Numbered from the stretch's first letter, positions 16,143-25,854 are shown. The stretch: DNA of 64,000 bases from Pseudomonas gingeri (GCF_013385425.1 NZ_JACAQA010000019.1:1-64000), one strand, 5' to 3'. Program-made: numbers and translations. Notes: generated from the sequence alone by a model not told the origin.

Positions 16143-16472
16143 TCAGGAGGCGATGAGTGCCCGGCGCAGCGCGACAATCTCGGGAATATCCACGCGCCGC
16201 TGGTACACCCGCAGCGGTTCGCTGATGTTGATCCGATCGTCAATGTTCTGGTCCAGCAGCAGTTGAATCCGTTCGCGGCTCAGGCTCATGGTCTCTTCCG
16301 CGGCCGGCACCCAGACAAACTCGCAGGCCGGAAAGATGGCGTCATCCGCCACGTCCATGCCGAAGGCGTCCTCACTGAAGCGGACGATGTACTGGGCGGT
16401 CTTGTGATTGAAGCCGACAAAACCCTTGAGTTGGTCAGCGGCCTGGCAGATAAGCTCGGATGTGATCGACAT
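16143..16472 (-). CDS. Conserved hypothetical protein
   Basis: 109 residues, not recognised. No signal peptide or membrane segment. It has an aromatic middle part (GFNHKTAQYIVRF, PACEFVWVPA) and an Arg-rich helical tail (RVYQRRVDIPEIVALRRAL). The ATG at 16472 follows AGGG by about 8 bases. Composition is normal for the genome. It is convergent with the ABM gene. Confidence 0.6.
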   Translation of the reverse strand: MSITSELICQAADQLKGFVGFNHKTAQYIVRFSEDAFGMDVADDAIFPACEFVWVPAAEETMSLSRERIQLLLDQNIDDRINISEPLRVYQRRVDIPEIVALRRALIAS

Positions 16473-16780
16473 GGTAAACCCTGCTTCAGAGCCACAAGGC
16501 TCATGGATGGACGGTTTACACGCAGGGCACAGGCCTGTCCCTCTGGCGGGGAAATCGGCGACAAATACTGTTGCACAATACCCGAGGAAAACGCCGAAAA
16601 CCGGATCTGGAGCAGGTTTGTGTCGGTTTCGCGATAGCCCCTGTAGCAATCCGTTGTTGATGGGCTGAAGTGGGACGCCAAGACCGGCGCGGTGCTTCAC
16701 GACAAGAAAGACACCTGCTCCCACGCAGACCTTGCGCGAGCCGGACAAGCCGACTCCCGCAAGGTCCTGGTTACCAGCGC
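16473..16780. other. Gene-free stretch between hypothetical and oprD genes
   Basis: No supported gene. An imperfect inverted repeat ACCTTGCGCGAG/CTCCCGCAAGGT (about 16728-16767) downstream of the oprD-type stop may act as its transcript end. Confidence 0.4.
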
Positions 16781-18025
16781 TTACCAGAGCGCCAAGGTGT
16801 AGCTGATGATCAGACGGTTCTCGTCCAGGTCATTGCCGAAGTTCGAACGCACCGTCGCATTGCGCCACTTCACTCCCACCCCTTTGAGCGTCCCGTCCTG
16901 GAACACATAACCGATATCGGTGTTGCGTTCCCATTCCTTGCCTTCACCCGGAATCGTCCTTTGCACATTGTCACCGGACACGTAGCGGGTCATGAAGGTC
17001 AGGCCCGGCAAGCCCAACTGCGCAAAGTCGTAGTCATAACGCACCTGCAAGGAACGCTCGTCGATATTGGCGAAGTCGCCGATCTGCACGAAGTTCACCA
17101 GGTAGGGATCGCTGTGCCCGATATACGGGAACGGGTCCTTGCCGCTCATGCGCTGATAGCCGAAGCCCAGGGAGTTGCCCTTGAAGGAGTATGTGAACAT
17201 CCCGCCCAATGCGCGGTTATCCAGCGGACGGAAGTTGCCGTCCTCGGCACTGCGGGCGTAACGCAGGTCGGTCTTCAAGCTCTGGCCCTGGCCCAGGTCC
17301 CAGTTATGCACCAGTCCCAGGAAGTTCTGCTGGTAGATATTCTCCAGCTTGCCATAGCGATACTGGGTCAGCAGGTTGGGCAGCCACTGGTAGTCGGCCC
17401 CGGCGAACTGGAACTTGTCGCTCGAACCGCCGATACGGTTGGCCGTCATCTTCTGATCATCGGTGGAGTCGACGTAGCGGATCTGGTTGAAGGAGCCCCC
17501 GGTCAGCCTCAAGTGGTCGATTTCCTGCACATTCAGCAAACCGCCCTGAAAGGTCCCGGGCAACAAGCGGGTATCGTTGGAGATGATCACCGGGTCCTTC
17601 ATCTGGAAGCTACCGACCTTCAGCGTGCTTTTGGAAATACGCACCTTGGCCGCCGCCGCCAGCTTGCCGTAGCTGTCCTGGGAACCGCCGTGGCGGGTGT
17701 CCGCCGGCAACAGGCCGGTCCCCGCCGTGCCCGGTCCCGAGTCCAGTTTGTAACCGACCATGCCCAGGGCATCGAGGCCGAAACCGACGGTGCCTTCGGT
17801 GTAGCCCGATTCCATGCGCAACAGGAAACCCTGGGCCCATTCATCGGCTTTTTCCCGGGAGCCCGGCTGGCGGAAATCTCGGTTGAAGTAGAAGTTGCGT
17901 GCTTCCAGGGTCCCCTTGCTGTCGGCGAGGAAATCCGCCCGGGCGCCCGGCGCCCAGAGCAGGCCCAAGCCCACTAACGCGCTCACTGGCACGGAAAAAC
18001 GTGATAATTGATCGAACGACTTCAT
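16781..18025 (-). CDS. OprD-family outer-membrane porin
   Basis: 414 residues with a signal peptide (residues 1-30, ending GARA). OprD hallmarks are the N-terminal FLADSKGTLEARNFYFNRDF, AQGFLLRMESGYTEGTVGFGLDALGM, and the C-terminal beta strand ending in LALW. These 18-stranded porins admit specific amino acids or organic (often aromatic) acids. Placed just downstream of an MFS permease and near a hydro-lyase gene, it probably brings the same acid across the outer membrane. Confidence 0.95.
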   Translation of the reverse strand: MKSFDQLSRFSVPVSALVGLGLLWAPGARADFLADSKGTLEARNFYFNRDFRQPGSREKADEWAQGFLLRMESGYTEGTVGFGLDALGMVGYKLDSGPGTAGTGLLPADTRHGGSQDSYGKLAAAAKVRISKSTLKVGSFQMKDPVIISNDTRLLPGTFQGGLLNVQEIDHLRLTGGSFNQIRYVDSTDDQKMTANRIGGSSDKFQFAGADYQWLPNLLTQYRYGKLENIYQQNFLGLVHNWDLGQGQSLKTDLRYARSAEDGNFRPLDNRALGGMFTYSFKGNSLGFGYQRMSGKDPFPYIGHSDPYLVNFVQIGDFANIDERSLQVRYDYDFAQLGLPGLTFMTRYVSGDNVQRTIPGEGKEWERNTDIGYVFQDGTLKGVGVKWRNATVRSNFGNDLDENRLIISYTLALW

Positions 18026-18146
18026 GGTGTGCTCCTTTATTGCGGACGCGAGCCGACCCTCTCGGGGGCGTTGGGATCGCGACCGATGTGGTTGAAATGT
18101 CAGGATCAGTAGTCCCTGGGCCCGCCGGACCCAGGTGCGTCGGACA

Positions 18147-19442
18147 TCAGCTCTCGAGCTGGCGACCGCGGGTTTCCGGCAGGCTCAGGGCCGCCAGGAT
18201 CACCACCGCGTAAGCGCCGGCGGCAAACACACCGATGCCGACGCCAATCGGCAGGGTTTCACTCAGCGCACCGATAAACAGTGGGAACAACGCGGCGATG
18301 GAGCGCCCGGCGTTGTAGCAGAAGCCCTGGCCCGACCCACGCATGCGGGTGGGAAACAGCTCGGTGAGGAACGCCCCCATGCCAGCGAAGATGCCCGAGG
18401 CGAAGAAGCCCAGGGGAAAGCCCAGCCAGAGCATCCAGGTGTTATCGATGGGCAACTGGGTGTAGGCCAGGACGATGCTCATGGAGCCGACGGCAAAGAG
18501 GATGAAGTTCTTCTTGCGGCCGATGGCGTCGGTCAGCAATGCACTGATGACGTAGCCGACATAGGAACCGACGATCACCATCGCCAGATAGCCGCCCGTG
18601 CCCAGCACACTCAGGCCGCGCTCGGTTTTCAGGTAGGTCGGCAACCAGGTGGTGATGGCGTAGTAACCGCCCAGCGCACCGGTGGTCAGCAACGAAGCGC
18701 GCAAGGTGGTGCTGAGCATCCGTGGCGCGAAGATCTCGAAGAAGGCCCAGGGCGAAGGCTTTTCAGCCTGGCTCAGACGCTCGTCCCGAGCCTGCTCGAA
18801 GGTGTCGGACTCCTTGACCAACCGGCGGATCACCAGCACGAACAGCGCCGGCACCAGACCGACCATGAACAGCGCCCGCCAGGCCTGCTCCGGTGGTAGA
18901 AAGCTGAACAAGCCCGCATAGAGCAGGGCCGTCAGGCCCCAGCCCAGCGCCCAGCCGGCCTGCACCATGCCCACCGCCTTGCCACGATCCTGGGAGCGGA
19001 TCACCTCGCCGATCAGCACCGCGCCGGCGGTCCACTCGCCACCAAAACCGAAGCCCATCAGCGTGCGCGCCACCAGCAGTTGGTCGTAGTTCTGGGCCAG
19101 CCCGCACATGAAGGTAAAAAAGGCAAACCAGAGCACCGTCAGTTGCAGGGTGCGCACCCGACCGATGCGGTCGGAGAGAATCCCGGCGATCCAGCCGCCG
19201 GCCGCCGAGGCCAGCAAGGTCGAGGTGCCGATCAACCCGGCCTCGCCCTTGGAAATGCCCCAGGTGGCAATCAGGGTGGGAATCACGAAACTCAGCATCT
19301 GGGTGTCCATGCCATCCAGGCCATAGCCGATCTTGCAACTCCAGAAGGTGCGCTTTTCATTTTTGCTCAGCGGGGCGTACCAGGCGAACGGGCCGGCACG
19401 GCGCGTCCCTGAAGGCACGGGGTCAGTCATGGTGTGTTCCAT
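18147..19442 (-). CDS. MFS permease, metabolite:H+ symporter type
   Basis: 431 residues, about 12 transmembrane helices. It has the MFS loop 2-3 signature GILSDRIGRVRTLQL, the GFGFGGEWTAGAVLIGE stretch on helix 4-5 seen in NanT/aromatic-acid symporters, and the mid-loop KESDTFEQAR. Start at 19442: the ATG is preceded by AGGAACCCTCC. Substrate is probably an organic acid, given the OprD gene 121 bases downstream and the divergent DUF1445 hydro-lyase. Confidence 0.9.
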   Translation of the reverse strand: MEHTMTDPVPSGTRRAGPFAWYAPLSKNEKRTFWSCKIGYGLDGMDTQMLSFVIPTLIATWGISKGEAGLIGTSTLLASAAGGWIAGILSDRIGRVRTLQLTVLWFAFFTFMCGLAQNYDQLLVARTLMGFGFGGEWTAGAVLIGEVIRSQDRGKAVGMVQAGWALGWGLTALLYAGLFSFLPPEQAWRALFMVGLVPALFVLVIRRLVKESDTFEQARDERLSQAEKPSPWAFFEIFAPRMLSTTLRASLLTTGALGGYYAITTWLPTYLKTERGLSVLGTGGYLAMVIVGSYVGYVISALLTDAIGRKKNFILFAVGSMSIVLAYTQLPIDNTWMLWLGFPLGFFASGIFAGMGAFLTELFPTRMRGSGQGFCYNAGRSIAALFPLFIGALSETLPIGVGIGVFAAGAYAVVILAALSLPETRGRQLES

Positions 19443-19763
19443 GGAGGGTTCCTGCGGCAGCAAGGGAAGATGACGGACACGCCTCATTGTTTTTTTGTGA
19501 AGGCGTTGTCGTGGAGAACCGATGCAGATGCGCTACATCGTGGAGTGGATTCTTCGCGCCGGAGCGGTACAGCGTCAAACGGGAAAAAAGCCGGTCAATG
19601 CATAAGAAAAGTTGATGGCCCCTTAATGGCCCCTACCGGGATAGCGGCGTGCCGTGTGCAACCGCGCATCAGTTTTTCTTGTTTGCAATAACAGATTTTC
19701 TCGTTGGACGAGGCGGTCGCTGCGCCCTAAAAAGGCCTCGACCCAACACAAGAGAGACGTTCG
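19443..19763. promoter_or_regulatory. Divergent control region, MFS permease / DUF1445
   Basis: No gene seen. It contains an imperfect direct repeat GGCCCCT (about 19618-19624 and 19629-19635) and must hold promoters for both flanking genes. No adjacent regulator gene is present. Confidence 0.4.
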
Positions 19764-20567
19764 ATGAACCTGCCCGCGCTGTCCTTCGATCAGTTGCGCC
19801 ATCTGGCGCCGCGCGCCTTGCGCCGACACATCGCCACCGACCAGTATCAAGGCCACACCAGCGGCCTGGGCCTGGGCCGGGTACAAGCCAATATCGTGAT
19901 TTTGCCAGGGGATTGGGCCGACGAGTTCCTGCGTTTCTGCACCCTCAATCGCCAGGCCTGCCCGATACTGGACATCACCGAACCCGGCGACCCGATCTTC
20001 CGTCACCTGGGCGAGAGCGTCGATATCCGCCATGACGTACCGCGCTACCGGGTCTATCGCCAGGGCGAACTGAGCGAAGAGCCGCAGAACATCAAGCACC
20101 TCTGGCGCGACGATATGGTGGCCTTCGCCATCGGTTGTTCCTTCTCCTTCGAACAACCCTTGCTGGAGGCCGGCATCGATCTGCGTCACGTCAAATTGGG
20201 CCGCAACGTGGCGATGTTCCAGACCAATATCGATACCCGCCCCACCGAACGTCTGCGGGGCAAGCTGGTGGTGAGCATGCGACCGTTGAAGGCCGCCGAC
20301 GCCATTCGGGCGGTGCAGATCACCGGACGCATGCCCAATGTGCATGGCGCACCGGTGCACATCGGCGACCCGCGGCTGATCGGCATCCACGACCTTGGCG
20401 CACCGGACTACGGTGACGCCGTGCCGCTGGCCGATGATGAACTTCCAGTGTTCTGGGCCTGCGGCGTGACCCCACAATCGGTGGTGCAGGCGTCACGCCC
20501 ACCGTTATGCATTACCCATGCGCCGGGCTGCATGCTGGTGAGCGACCTGCACAACCACAGCCTTTGA
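19764..20567 (+). CDS. DUF1445 putative hydro-lyase (D-glutamate-cyclase-like)
   Basis: 267 residues, full length for the DUF1445/YcsI family of putative hydro-lyases. Conserved parts are LPGDWADEFLRFCTLN, CPILDI(T)EPGDP, DDMVAFAIGCSFSFEQPL, GRNVAMFQT, VVSMRPL and the C-terminal FWACGVTPQ...ITHAPGCMLVSDL. Mammalian relatives hydrolyse D-glutamate cyclic lactam. Here the context of MFS and OprD genes suggests a role in organic- or amino-acid catabolism. Confidence 0.9.
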   Translation: MNLPALSFDQLRHLAPRALRRHIATDQYQGHTSGLGLGRVQANIVILPGDWADEFLRFCTLNRQACPILDITEPGDPIFRHLGESVDIRHDVPRYRVYRQGELSEEPQNIKHLWRDDMVAFAIGCSFSFEQPLLEAGIDLRHVKLGRNVAMFQTNIDTRPTERLRGKLVVSMRPLKAADAIRAVQITGRMPNVHGAPVHIGDPRLIGIHDLGAPDYGDAVPLADDELPVFWACGVTPQSVVQASRPPLCITHAPGCMLVSDLHNHSL

Positions 20568-20568
20568 C

Positions 20569-21024
20569 TCAGGCCGTGGTATTCACCGAAGTGCCCGAGG
20601 TGCTGCTGCCCTCTGCCTGCAAGGCAGTGGTCAGGGCAGAACTGACGGTGGAAATGGAACCGGCAATGGAAGACACCTGGGACTCCGCGGCCGCGAGCAA
20701 GGTGGCCTTGGCGTCCGGGCTATCTTTGCTGTCCTGAGCTTTCTGCATTTGCAGTTCCGCTTGCTGCAACTGCTTTTGCAGATCGGCCAGTTGCTTTTGC
20801 AGCTCCTGGACCTCCTGGGAGGAAGCACTGGAGCTGGAGCTGTCGCTGCTGCTACCAGAGGCGCCGCCAGCGCCAGCCGGTTGGCTGCCGCCGGCCTGGG
20901 TGGTGCTCGCAGCCCCGGTGGCGCTGGTGCTGGTGGTGTCATCAGTAGCGGTGGTGCCGGTGGTCTTGTTGGCGCTGTTGGTGGTAAGGGTTGGAGCAAT
21001 GGTGACCGAAGTAATGCTGACCAT
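20569..21024 (-). CDS. FlxA-like low-complexity coiled-coil protein
   Basis: 151 residues, no cleavable signal. Residues 1-70 are Thr/Ser/Ala/Gly-rich and probably disordered; residues ~70-100 form a strong coiled coil (QEVQELQKQLADLQKQLQQA); a Ser/Ala-rich helical tail follows. The N-terminus (MVSITSVTIAP) and the QLxxLQKQLQ core resemble FlxA-like proteins, some of which are flagellar-regulon members. Stop codons of this gene and of the DUF1445 gene are one base apart. Next to an MCP gene. Confidence 0.65.
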   Translation of the reverse strand: MVSITSVTIAPTLTTNSANKTTGTTATDDTTSTSATGAASTTQAGGSQPAGAGGASGSSSDSSSSSASSQEVQELQKQLADLQKQLQQAELQMQKAQDSKDSPDAKATLLAAAESQVSSIAGSISTVSSALTTALQAEGSSTSGTSVNTTA

Positions 21025-21146
21025 GGGGATCTCCCGATTCAGTGATGGACAATCTGGTCATCGACCGACTTGCGCCCTGTTTGAGATTGATTCTGTATCA
21101 CACGTGTCAGCGTCTGGATACAAGGCCACGTCCCTGTGGCCGCGAA

Positions 21147-22769
21147 TCAGGCCCCGAGGCGGGCCGTCACGTCATTCAACTGCCCCGACAAGCCGTGCAG
21201 GTTCTGACTGGCGGCCTCGGTGCGCTTGACGTTGTCCAGGTTGGTACTGGCGATAGCGGTGATCTCGGTCAGGTTGCGCGAAATATCTTCGGCCACCGAG
21301 GTCTGCTCTTCGGCGGCGGTAGCGATCTGACGGTTCATGTCGCGGATCGCTTCCACCGCGGTAGTGATGCGTTCGAGCATGGCCCCGGCCTCGGTCACCT
21401 GCTCGACGCTCTCCTCACTGCGGGCCTGCCCGCCTTCGATAGCCTGGGCCGCGTCCACCGCACCGGTCTGGACCGAATGGATGATCTGGTTGATCTCGAT
21501 GATCGACGCCGCGGTGCGCTGGGCCAGGCTGCGCACCTCATCGGCGACCACGGCAAAGCCACGTCCGGCCTCACCGGCACGGGCGGCCTCGATGGCGGCG
21601 TTGAGCGCCAGCAAGTTGGTCTGTTCGGCAATCCCGCGAATCACTTCCAGCACCTTGCCGACCCGTCCACTGTCGGCTTCCAGGCGGCGGATGACCGTGG
21701 CGGTGGAGGTGATTTCGCCACGCATACGGGTAATGGTCTCGATGGTCGATTGCATCACCAACTCGCCCTGCTGGGCCGCGCGATCGGCATCATCCGCCGC
21801 TGTAGCGGCATCTCCGGCATGGCGGGCGACCTCCTGGGCGGTGGCGGACATTTCGGTCATCGCCGTGGCCACCTGGTCGGTCCGTTCGAATTGTTCGTGG
21901 GTGCCGTTGGCCATCAGGCCGGCAATCGACTTCAGTTCGCCGCTGGCGCTGTCCAGGTCCGAGGTGCTGCGCTTGAGATGGCTGAAGGTTTCGGCCAGGA
22001 AGTCGCGCAAGGTGTTCGCCGCTACCGCCAGGTGTCCCAGTTCGTCCTGGCGATCGGCGTTCACCCTGTTGTCGAACTTGCCATGGCTCAATTGCGCCAC
22101 GTAGTCGATCAGGCGACGGATCGGTTCCACCAGATTGCGGTTGATCAGCCACAGGCTCAACAGACCAATCAACAACCCGGAAATCACCAGCACAACAATG
22201 CCGACCCAGATCGTCCGCTCGGCCTGGGCACTGATAGCCTGCGACTGCTCATCACCCTGCTGGCGCAACTGCGCGACCAGGTTCTTCATCTGCTCGCTGG
22301 CGGCGCGGTCGACGCCCTTGACCGCCTGGTCACCGGCGCTCGCATCGGACCCGGCGGCCAGATAGGCCTCACGACCTTTCAGATAGGCGCTACCCAGCAC
22401 CTGGTGTGCATCACGCAGTTGCTCGATCTGCGACTTGAGCCGTGCATCCATGCCAGGCTGGTTGATCAGACGACCGAGGATGTCCTGCACATCGCGCTGA
22501 CGCGCTTCAAACTGCGACCAGTAACGGTTGAGGTCCTCCGGCTGCTTGCCGCGCAGCAGGACATCCTTCCACTCCTGCACCTGGGCTTTGAATTGCACAT
22601 TGGCCTCGTCGATCAAATGCGAGGTGTGCAAGGGCCCTTCGATCAGGTTCCGATAATCCTGGACGCCATTGGACAGGAGATGAAAACAGGTCAGCGCGAT
22701 CAGCAACATGGCGATCAGGCTGCCGCTCAGGAGCGAGAGAATTTGAGCTCTCAGGGATTTTTTCAACAT
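21147..22769 (-). CDS. Methyl-accepting chemotaxis protein
   Basis: 540 residues. TM1 (residues ~9-32), a periplasmic helical bundle (~33-190), TM2 (VGIVVLVISGLLIGLLSLWLI), HAMP (LVEPIRRLIDYVAQLSHGKFD) and a cytoplasmic signalling hairpin with core RGIAEQTNLLALNAAIEAAR. The sensor region looks like a four-helix-bundle type, whose ligand cannot be guessed. The ATG at 22769 gives a proper N-terminal TM (MLKKSLRAQILSLL); the longer frame to 22817 adds an unlikely tail. Confidence 0.93.
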   Translation of the reverse strand: MLKKSLRAQILSLLSGSLIAMLLIALTCFHLLSNGVQDYRNLIEGPLHTSHLIDEANVQFKAQVQEWKDVLLRGKQPEDLNRYWSQFEARQRDVQDILGRLINQPGMDARLKSQIEQLRDAHQVLGSAYLKGREAYLAAGSDASAGDQAVKGVDRAASEQMKNLVAQLRQQGDEQSQAISAQAERTIWVGIVVLVISGLLIGLLSLWLINRNLVEPIRRLIDYVAQLSHGKFDNRVNADRQDELGHLAVAANTLRDFLAETFSHLKRSTSDLDSASGELKSIAGLMANGTHEQFERTDQVATAMTEMSATAQEVARHAGDAATAADDADRAAQQGELVMQSTIETITRMRGEITSTATVIRRLEADSGRVGKVLEVIRGIAEQTNLLALNAAIEAARAGEAGRGFAVVADEVRSLAQRTAASIIEINQIIHSVQTGAVDAAQAIEGGQARSEESVEQVTEAGAMLERITTAVEAIRDMNRQIATAAEEQTSVAEDISRNLTEITAIASTNLDNVKRTEAASQNLHGLSGQLNDVTARLGA

Positions 22770-23082
22770 CGGGGGAATCTCTGAACAAGGATTAAGCGTC
22801 CCCTGTAGGAAACGCAAGGAGTCGAAACATCCTTGTCAGCGACAACCGGGCTCATGGCCACATAGTGCTGTGGGTAACATCACTACCATCGGCGCGCCAG
22901 TACGGCGCTTGAATCAAACCGACCACCGGTCAACGGCGCGCATCATACCTGCCGGTCTGTTAAAAAATCTCGAAGCATCTGTTTACACATCACCTGTCAC
23001 AAAAACATCAAAAAGCCTTGCGAAGATGAAACCCGCGAACCTGTAAAAAAATGTTTCAGGCGTTTCCCTCCAGCGAGCCCCC
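22770..23082. other. Divergent intergenic region MCP / zntB-like
   Basis: No gene supported. The 100 bases before the transporter gene are AT-rich (TGTTAAAAAATCTCGAAG, CTGTAAAAAAATG) and likely hold its promoter. Confidence 0.4.
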
Positions 23083-24105
23083 ATGAACCACAGCCTTGAC
23101 CAAAGTCACCGTGACCCGGATCTGTTCGGCCTGCTTTACGGCTTTCGCTTCCGCACCGGCGAACGGGGCGAGGAAATCGACTCGGCCACCGTGCTGCACT
23201 GCCTGCAACAACCGGAAGATCCCGACACCTTTCTCTGGCTGCACCTGAACCTGGCACACGCCGCCTGCGAGCGCTGGATGAAGACCCACCTGTCGTTGCC
23301 CGACGAGTTTTTCGAGGCCCTGCACGAAGGCTCGCGCTCGACCCGTATCGAACACGTCGACAACGCCTTGCTGGCGGTGGTCAACGACGTGGTGTTCAAC
23401 CTCAGCAGCATGGTCTCCTCGGACATCTCCACGCTGTGGGTCTGCGCCCGCAGCAAACTGTTGATCAGCGCGCGCCTGCAACCCCTGCACTCGGTGGACA
23501 AGCTGCGCTCCTCGGTCAAGGCCGGCGAACGCTTCCGCTCGCCACTGGAACTGCTGGTGCACCTGCTGCGCGACCAGGGTGAAGTGCTGACCCAGATCGT
23601 GCGCAAGACCAGCACCAGCGTCGACCAGATCGAAGACCAGTTGCTGGCCTTGCGCCTGAGCAACAACCGCGCCGAACTCGGTGCCATGCGCCGGATACTG
23701 GTACGCCTGCAACGCCTGCTGGCCCTGGAGCCGGGCTCGTTGCTGCGGCTGCTCAACCGTCCGCCGCAATGGTTGCAGAAGGAAGACGTCAAGGAACTGC
23801 GCAAATCCACCGAGGAGTTCTCGCTGATCCTCAGCGATCTGGAAGCCCTCGGCGAACGGATCAAGCTGTTGCAGGAAGAGATCGCCGCCAGCCTCAACGA
23901 ACAGAGCAACCGCACCCTCTTCACCCTGACCGTGGTGACCGTCCTGGCACTGCCGATCAATATCATTGCCGGCTTCTTCGGCATGAACGTCGGCGGCATC
24001 CCACTGGCGGGCGACCCGGAAGGTTTCTGGATCCTGGTGGCGTTGGTCGTGACCTTCACCTTGCTGGCCGGGCGCTGGGCGTTTCGCAAACGTCAGGATT
24101 ACTGA
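23083..24105 (+). CDS. zntB: CorA-superfamily transporter, ZntB-like
   Basis: 340 residues. Long cytoplasmic helical N-domain, then two C-terminal transmembrane helices. The pore signature is GMN in FGMNVGGIPLAG, where the GMNVGGIP form is typical of ZntB (zinc/H+ transport) rather than CorA magnesium channels (usually YGMN with MPE). The C-terminus is basic (RRWAFRKRQDY-like). Inner-membrane metal transport is likely, zinc preferred by resemblance. Confidence 0.85.
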   Translation: MNHSLDQSHRDPDLFGLLYGFRFRTGERGEEIDSATVLHCLQQPEDPDTFLWLHLNLAHAACERWMKTHLSLPDEFFEALHEGSRSTRIEHVDNALLAVVNDVVFNLSSMVSSDISTLWVCARSKLLISARLQPLHSVDKLRSSVKAGERFRSPLELLVHLLRDQGEVLTQIVRKTSTSVDQIEDQLLALRLSNNRAELGAMRRILVRLQRLLALEPGSLLRLLNRPPQWLQKEDVKELRKSTEEFSLILSDLEALGERIKLLQEEIAASLNEQSNRTLFTLTVVTVLALPINIIAGFFGMNVGGIPLAGDPEGFWILVALVVTFTLLAGRWAFRKRQDY

Positions 24106-24176
24106 TCTGGCGCAGTCAGCCTGTAACATTCAGCAACGAATATGACTGGCATCCGTTCTCAAAAAGGATTCCCGGT

Positions 24177-25790
24177 ATGGCCATCCCTTCATCGACTGCT
24201 GCCTCGTCCGCCCAGGGCGAAGGCAACCCCCTGCTCGAAAGCAAACCCCGCGTCTTCACCGCGGTGATCTTTTTCGCGGTACTGGCCATGGGGTTGCTGT
24301 TCACCGCCTACAGCCTGATGCATGACATGCATGACTTCGGCACCGTGGTCACCACCTGGACACCGTTCCTGCTACTCGGCGTGGCGCTGCTGATCGCCCT
24401 CGGCTTCGAGTTCGTCAACGGTTTCCACGACACCGCCAACGCCGTGGCCACCGTGATCTACACCAACTCCCTGCCGGCGCATTTCGCGGTGGTCTGGTCT
24501 GGCTGCTTCAACTTCCTCGGCGTGCTGCTCTCCAGCGGCGCGGTGGCGTTCGGCATCATCGCCCTGCTGCCGGTGGAACTGATCCTGCAAGTCGGCTCCT
24601 CGGCCGGTTTCGCGATGATCTTCGCCCTGCTGATCGCCGCCATCCTGTGGAACCTCGGCACCTGGTGGCTGGGCCTGCCGGCCTCTTCGTCCCACACCCT
24701 GATCGGCTCGATCATCGGTGTCGGCGTGGCCAATGCCCTGATGCACGGACGCGACGGCACCAGCGGTGTCGACTGGAGCCAGGCAACCAAGATCGGTTAT
24801 GCCCTGCTGGTGTCGCCACTGGTGGGGTTCTTCTTCGCCGCGCTGTTGCTGCTGGTCCTGCGCCTGTTGGTGAAGAACCGTGAACTGTACAAGGCGCCCA
24901 AAGGCAATTCGCCGCCACCGTGGTGGATTCGTGGCCTGCTGATCCTGACCTGCACCGGTGTGTCTTTCGCCCACGGCTCCAACGACGGGCAAAAAGGCAT
25001 GGGCCTGATCATGCTGATCCTGGTCGGCACCCTGCCGATGGCCTACGCGCTGAACCGCACCATGCCGGCCGACCAGGCGCTGCAGTTCGCCGCCGTCGCC
25101 GAAGTCACCCAACAAGCACTGGTGCGCAACGCGCCGCAACCGGCCCCCGCCGACCCGCGCCAAATACTCTCGGACTACGTGCGAAGCAAAAAAATGACGC
25201 CGGAGGTGGTCCCGTCACTGGCGGCCCTGGCCGGCAATATCGGTACCGAGGTCAAGGGTTACGGCTCGCTGGCCAAGGTCCCGGCCGAAGCCATGGGCAA
25301 CGTGCGCAACGACATGTACCTGAGCAGCGAAACCATCCGCCTGATGGACAAGGACAAGGTCGGCAATTTCGACGCTGATACCCAGGGCAAGGTGCAGTTG
25401 TTCAAACAGCAGATCGACGGCGCCACCCGCTTCATTCCGCTGTGGGTGAAGATTGTCGTGGCCATCGCCCTGGGCCTGGGCACCATGGTTGGCTGGAAGC
25501 GCATCGTGGTCACCGTCGGCGAGAAGATCGGCAAGACCCACATGACCTACGCCCAGGGCGCCTCGGCGGAAATGGTCGCGATGCTGACCATCGGTGCGGC
25601 GGACATCTACGGTTTGCCGGTATCGACCACCCACGTCTTGTCCTCGGGCGTGGCCGGGACCATGGTCGCCAATGGCGGCGGCTTGCAGATGCGCACCATC
25701 CGCAACCTGATGATGGCCTGGGTCCTGACCCTGCCGGCGGCGATCCTGTTGTCGGGCAGCCTGTACTGGTTGTTCACGCAGATTTTCTAA
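24177..25790 (+). CDS. PiT-family inorganic phosphate transporter
   Basis: 537 residues. Both inverted PiT signatures are present: GFEFVNGFHDTANAVATVIYT in the N-half and GVSFAHGSNDGQKGMGLIMLI in the C-half. About ten to twelve transmembrane helices flank a central hydrophilic insertion (residues ~310-430). It imports metal-phosphate with protons. ATG at 24177 with AAGGA 8 bases upstream; 71 bases after the zntB-like gene in the same direction, so co-transcription is possible. Confidence 0.93.
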   Translation: MAIPSSTAASSAQGEGNPLLESKPRVFTAVIFFAVLAMGLLFTAYSLMHDMHDFGTVVTTWTPFLLLGVALLIALGFEFVNGFHDTANAVATVIYTNSLPAHFAVVWSGCFNFLGVLLSSGAVAFGIIALLPVELILQVGSSAGFAMIFALLIAAILWNLGTWWLGLPASSSHTLIGSIIGVGVANALMHGRDGTSGVDWSQATKIGYALLVSPLVGFFFAALLLLVLRLLVKNRELYKAPKGNSPPPWWIRGLLILTCTGVSFAHGSNDGQKGMGLIMLILVGTLPMAYALNRTMPADQALQFAAVAEVTQQALVRNAPQPAPADPRQILSDYVRSKKMTPEVVPSLAALAGNIGTEVKGYGSLAKVPAEAMGNVRNDMYLSSETIRLMDKDKVGNFDADTQGKVQLFKQQIDGATRFIPLWVKIVVAIALGLGTMVGWKRIVVTVGEKIGKTHMTYAQGASAEMVAMLTIGAADIYGLPVSTTHVLSSGVAGTMVANGGGLQMRTIRNLMMAWVLTLPAAILLSGSLYWLFTQIF

Positions 25791-25823
25791 GCCACACCGC
25801 CTCAATGGCACAACACAAAACCC

Positions 25824-25846
25824 GTGGGAGCCGGCTTGCCGGCGAT
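25824..25846 (+). repeat. Single REP element
   Basis: GTGGGAGCCGGCTTGCCGGCGA, the pseudomonad REP core with internal CCGGC/GCCGG palindrome, between convergent genes. Confidence 0.8.
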
Positions 25847-25854
25847 GGGGCCCG

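Noticed and set aside
16656..16803. Short plus-strand frame of about 48 codons overlapping the oprD 3' end (reads GLKWDAKTGAVLHDKKD)
   Set aside because: No start codon or SD, not recognised; could be chance or a fragment, too weak to annotate.
21042..22784. 580-codon frame antisense to the MCP gene
   Set aside because: High-GC third-position shadow of a certain MCP gene; residues (His/Gln/Gly/Asp-rich) do not resemble a protein family.
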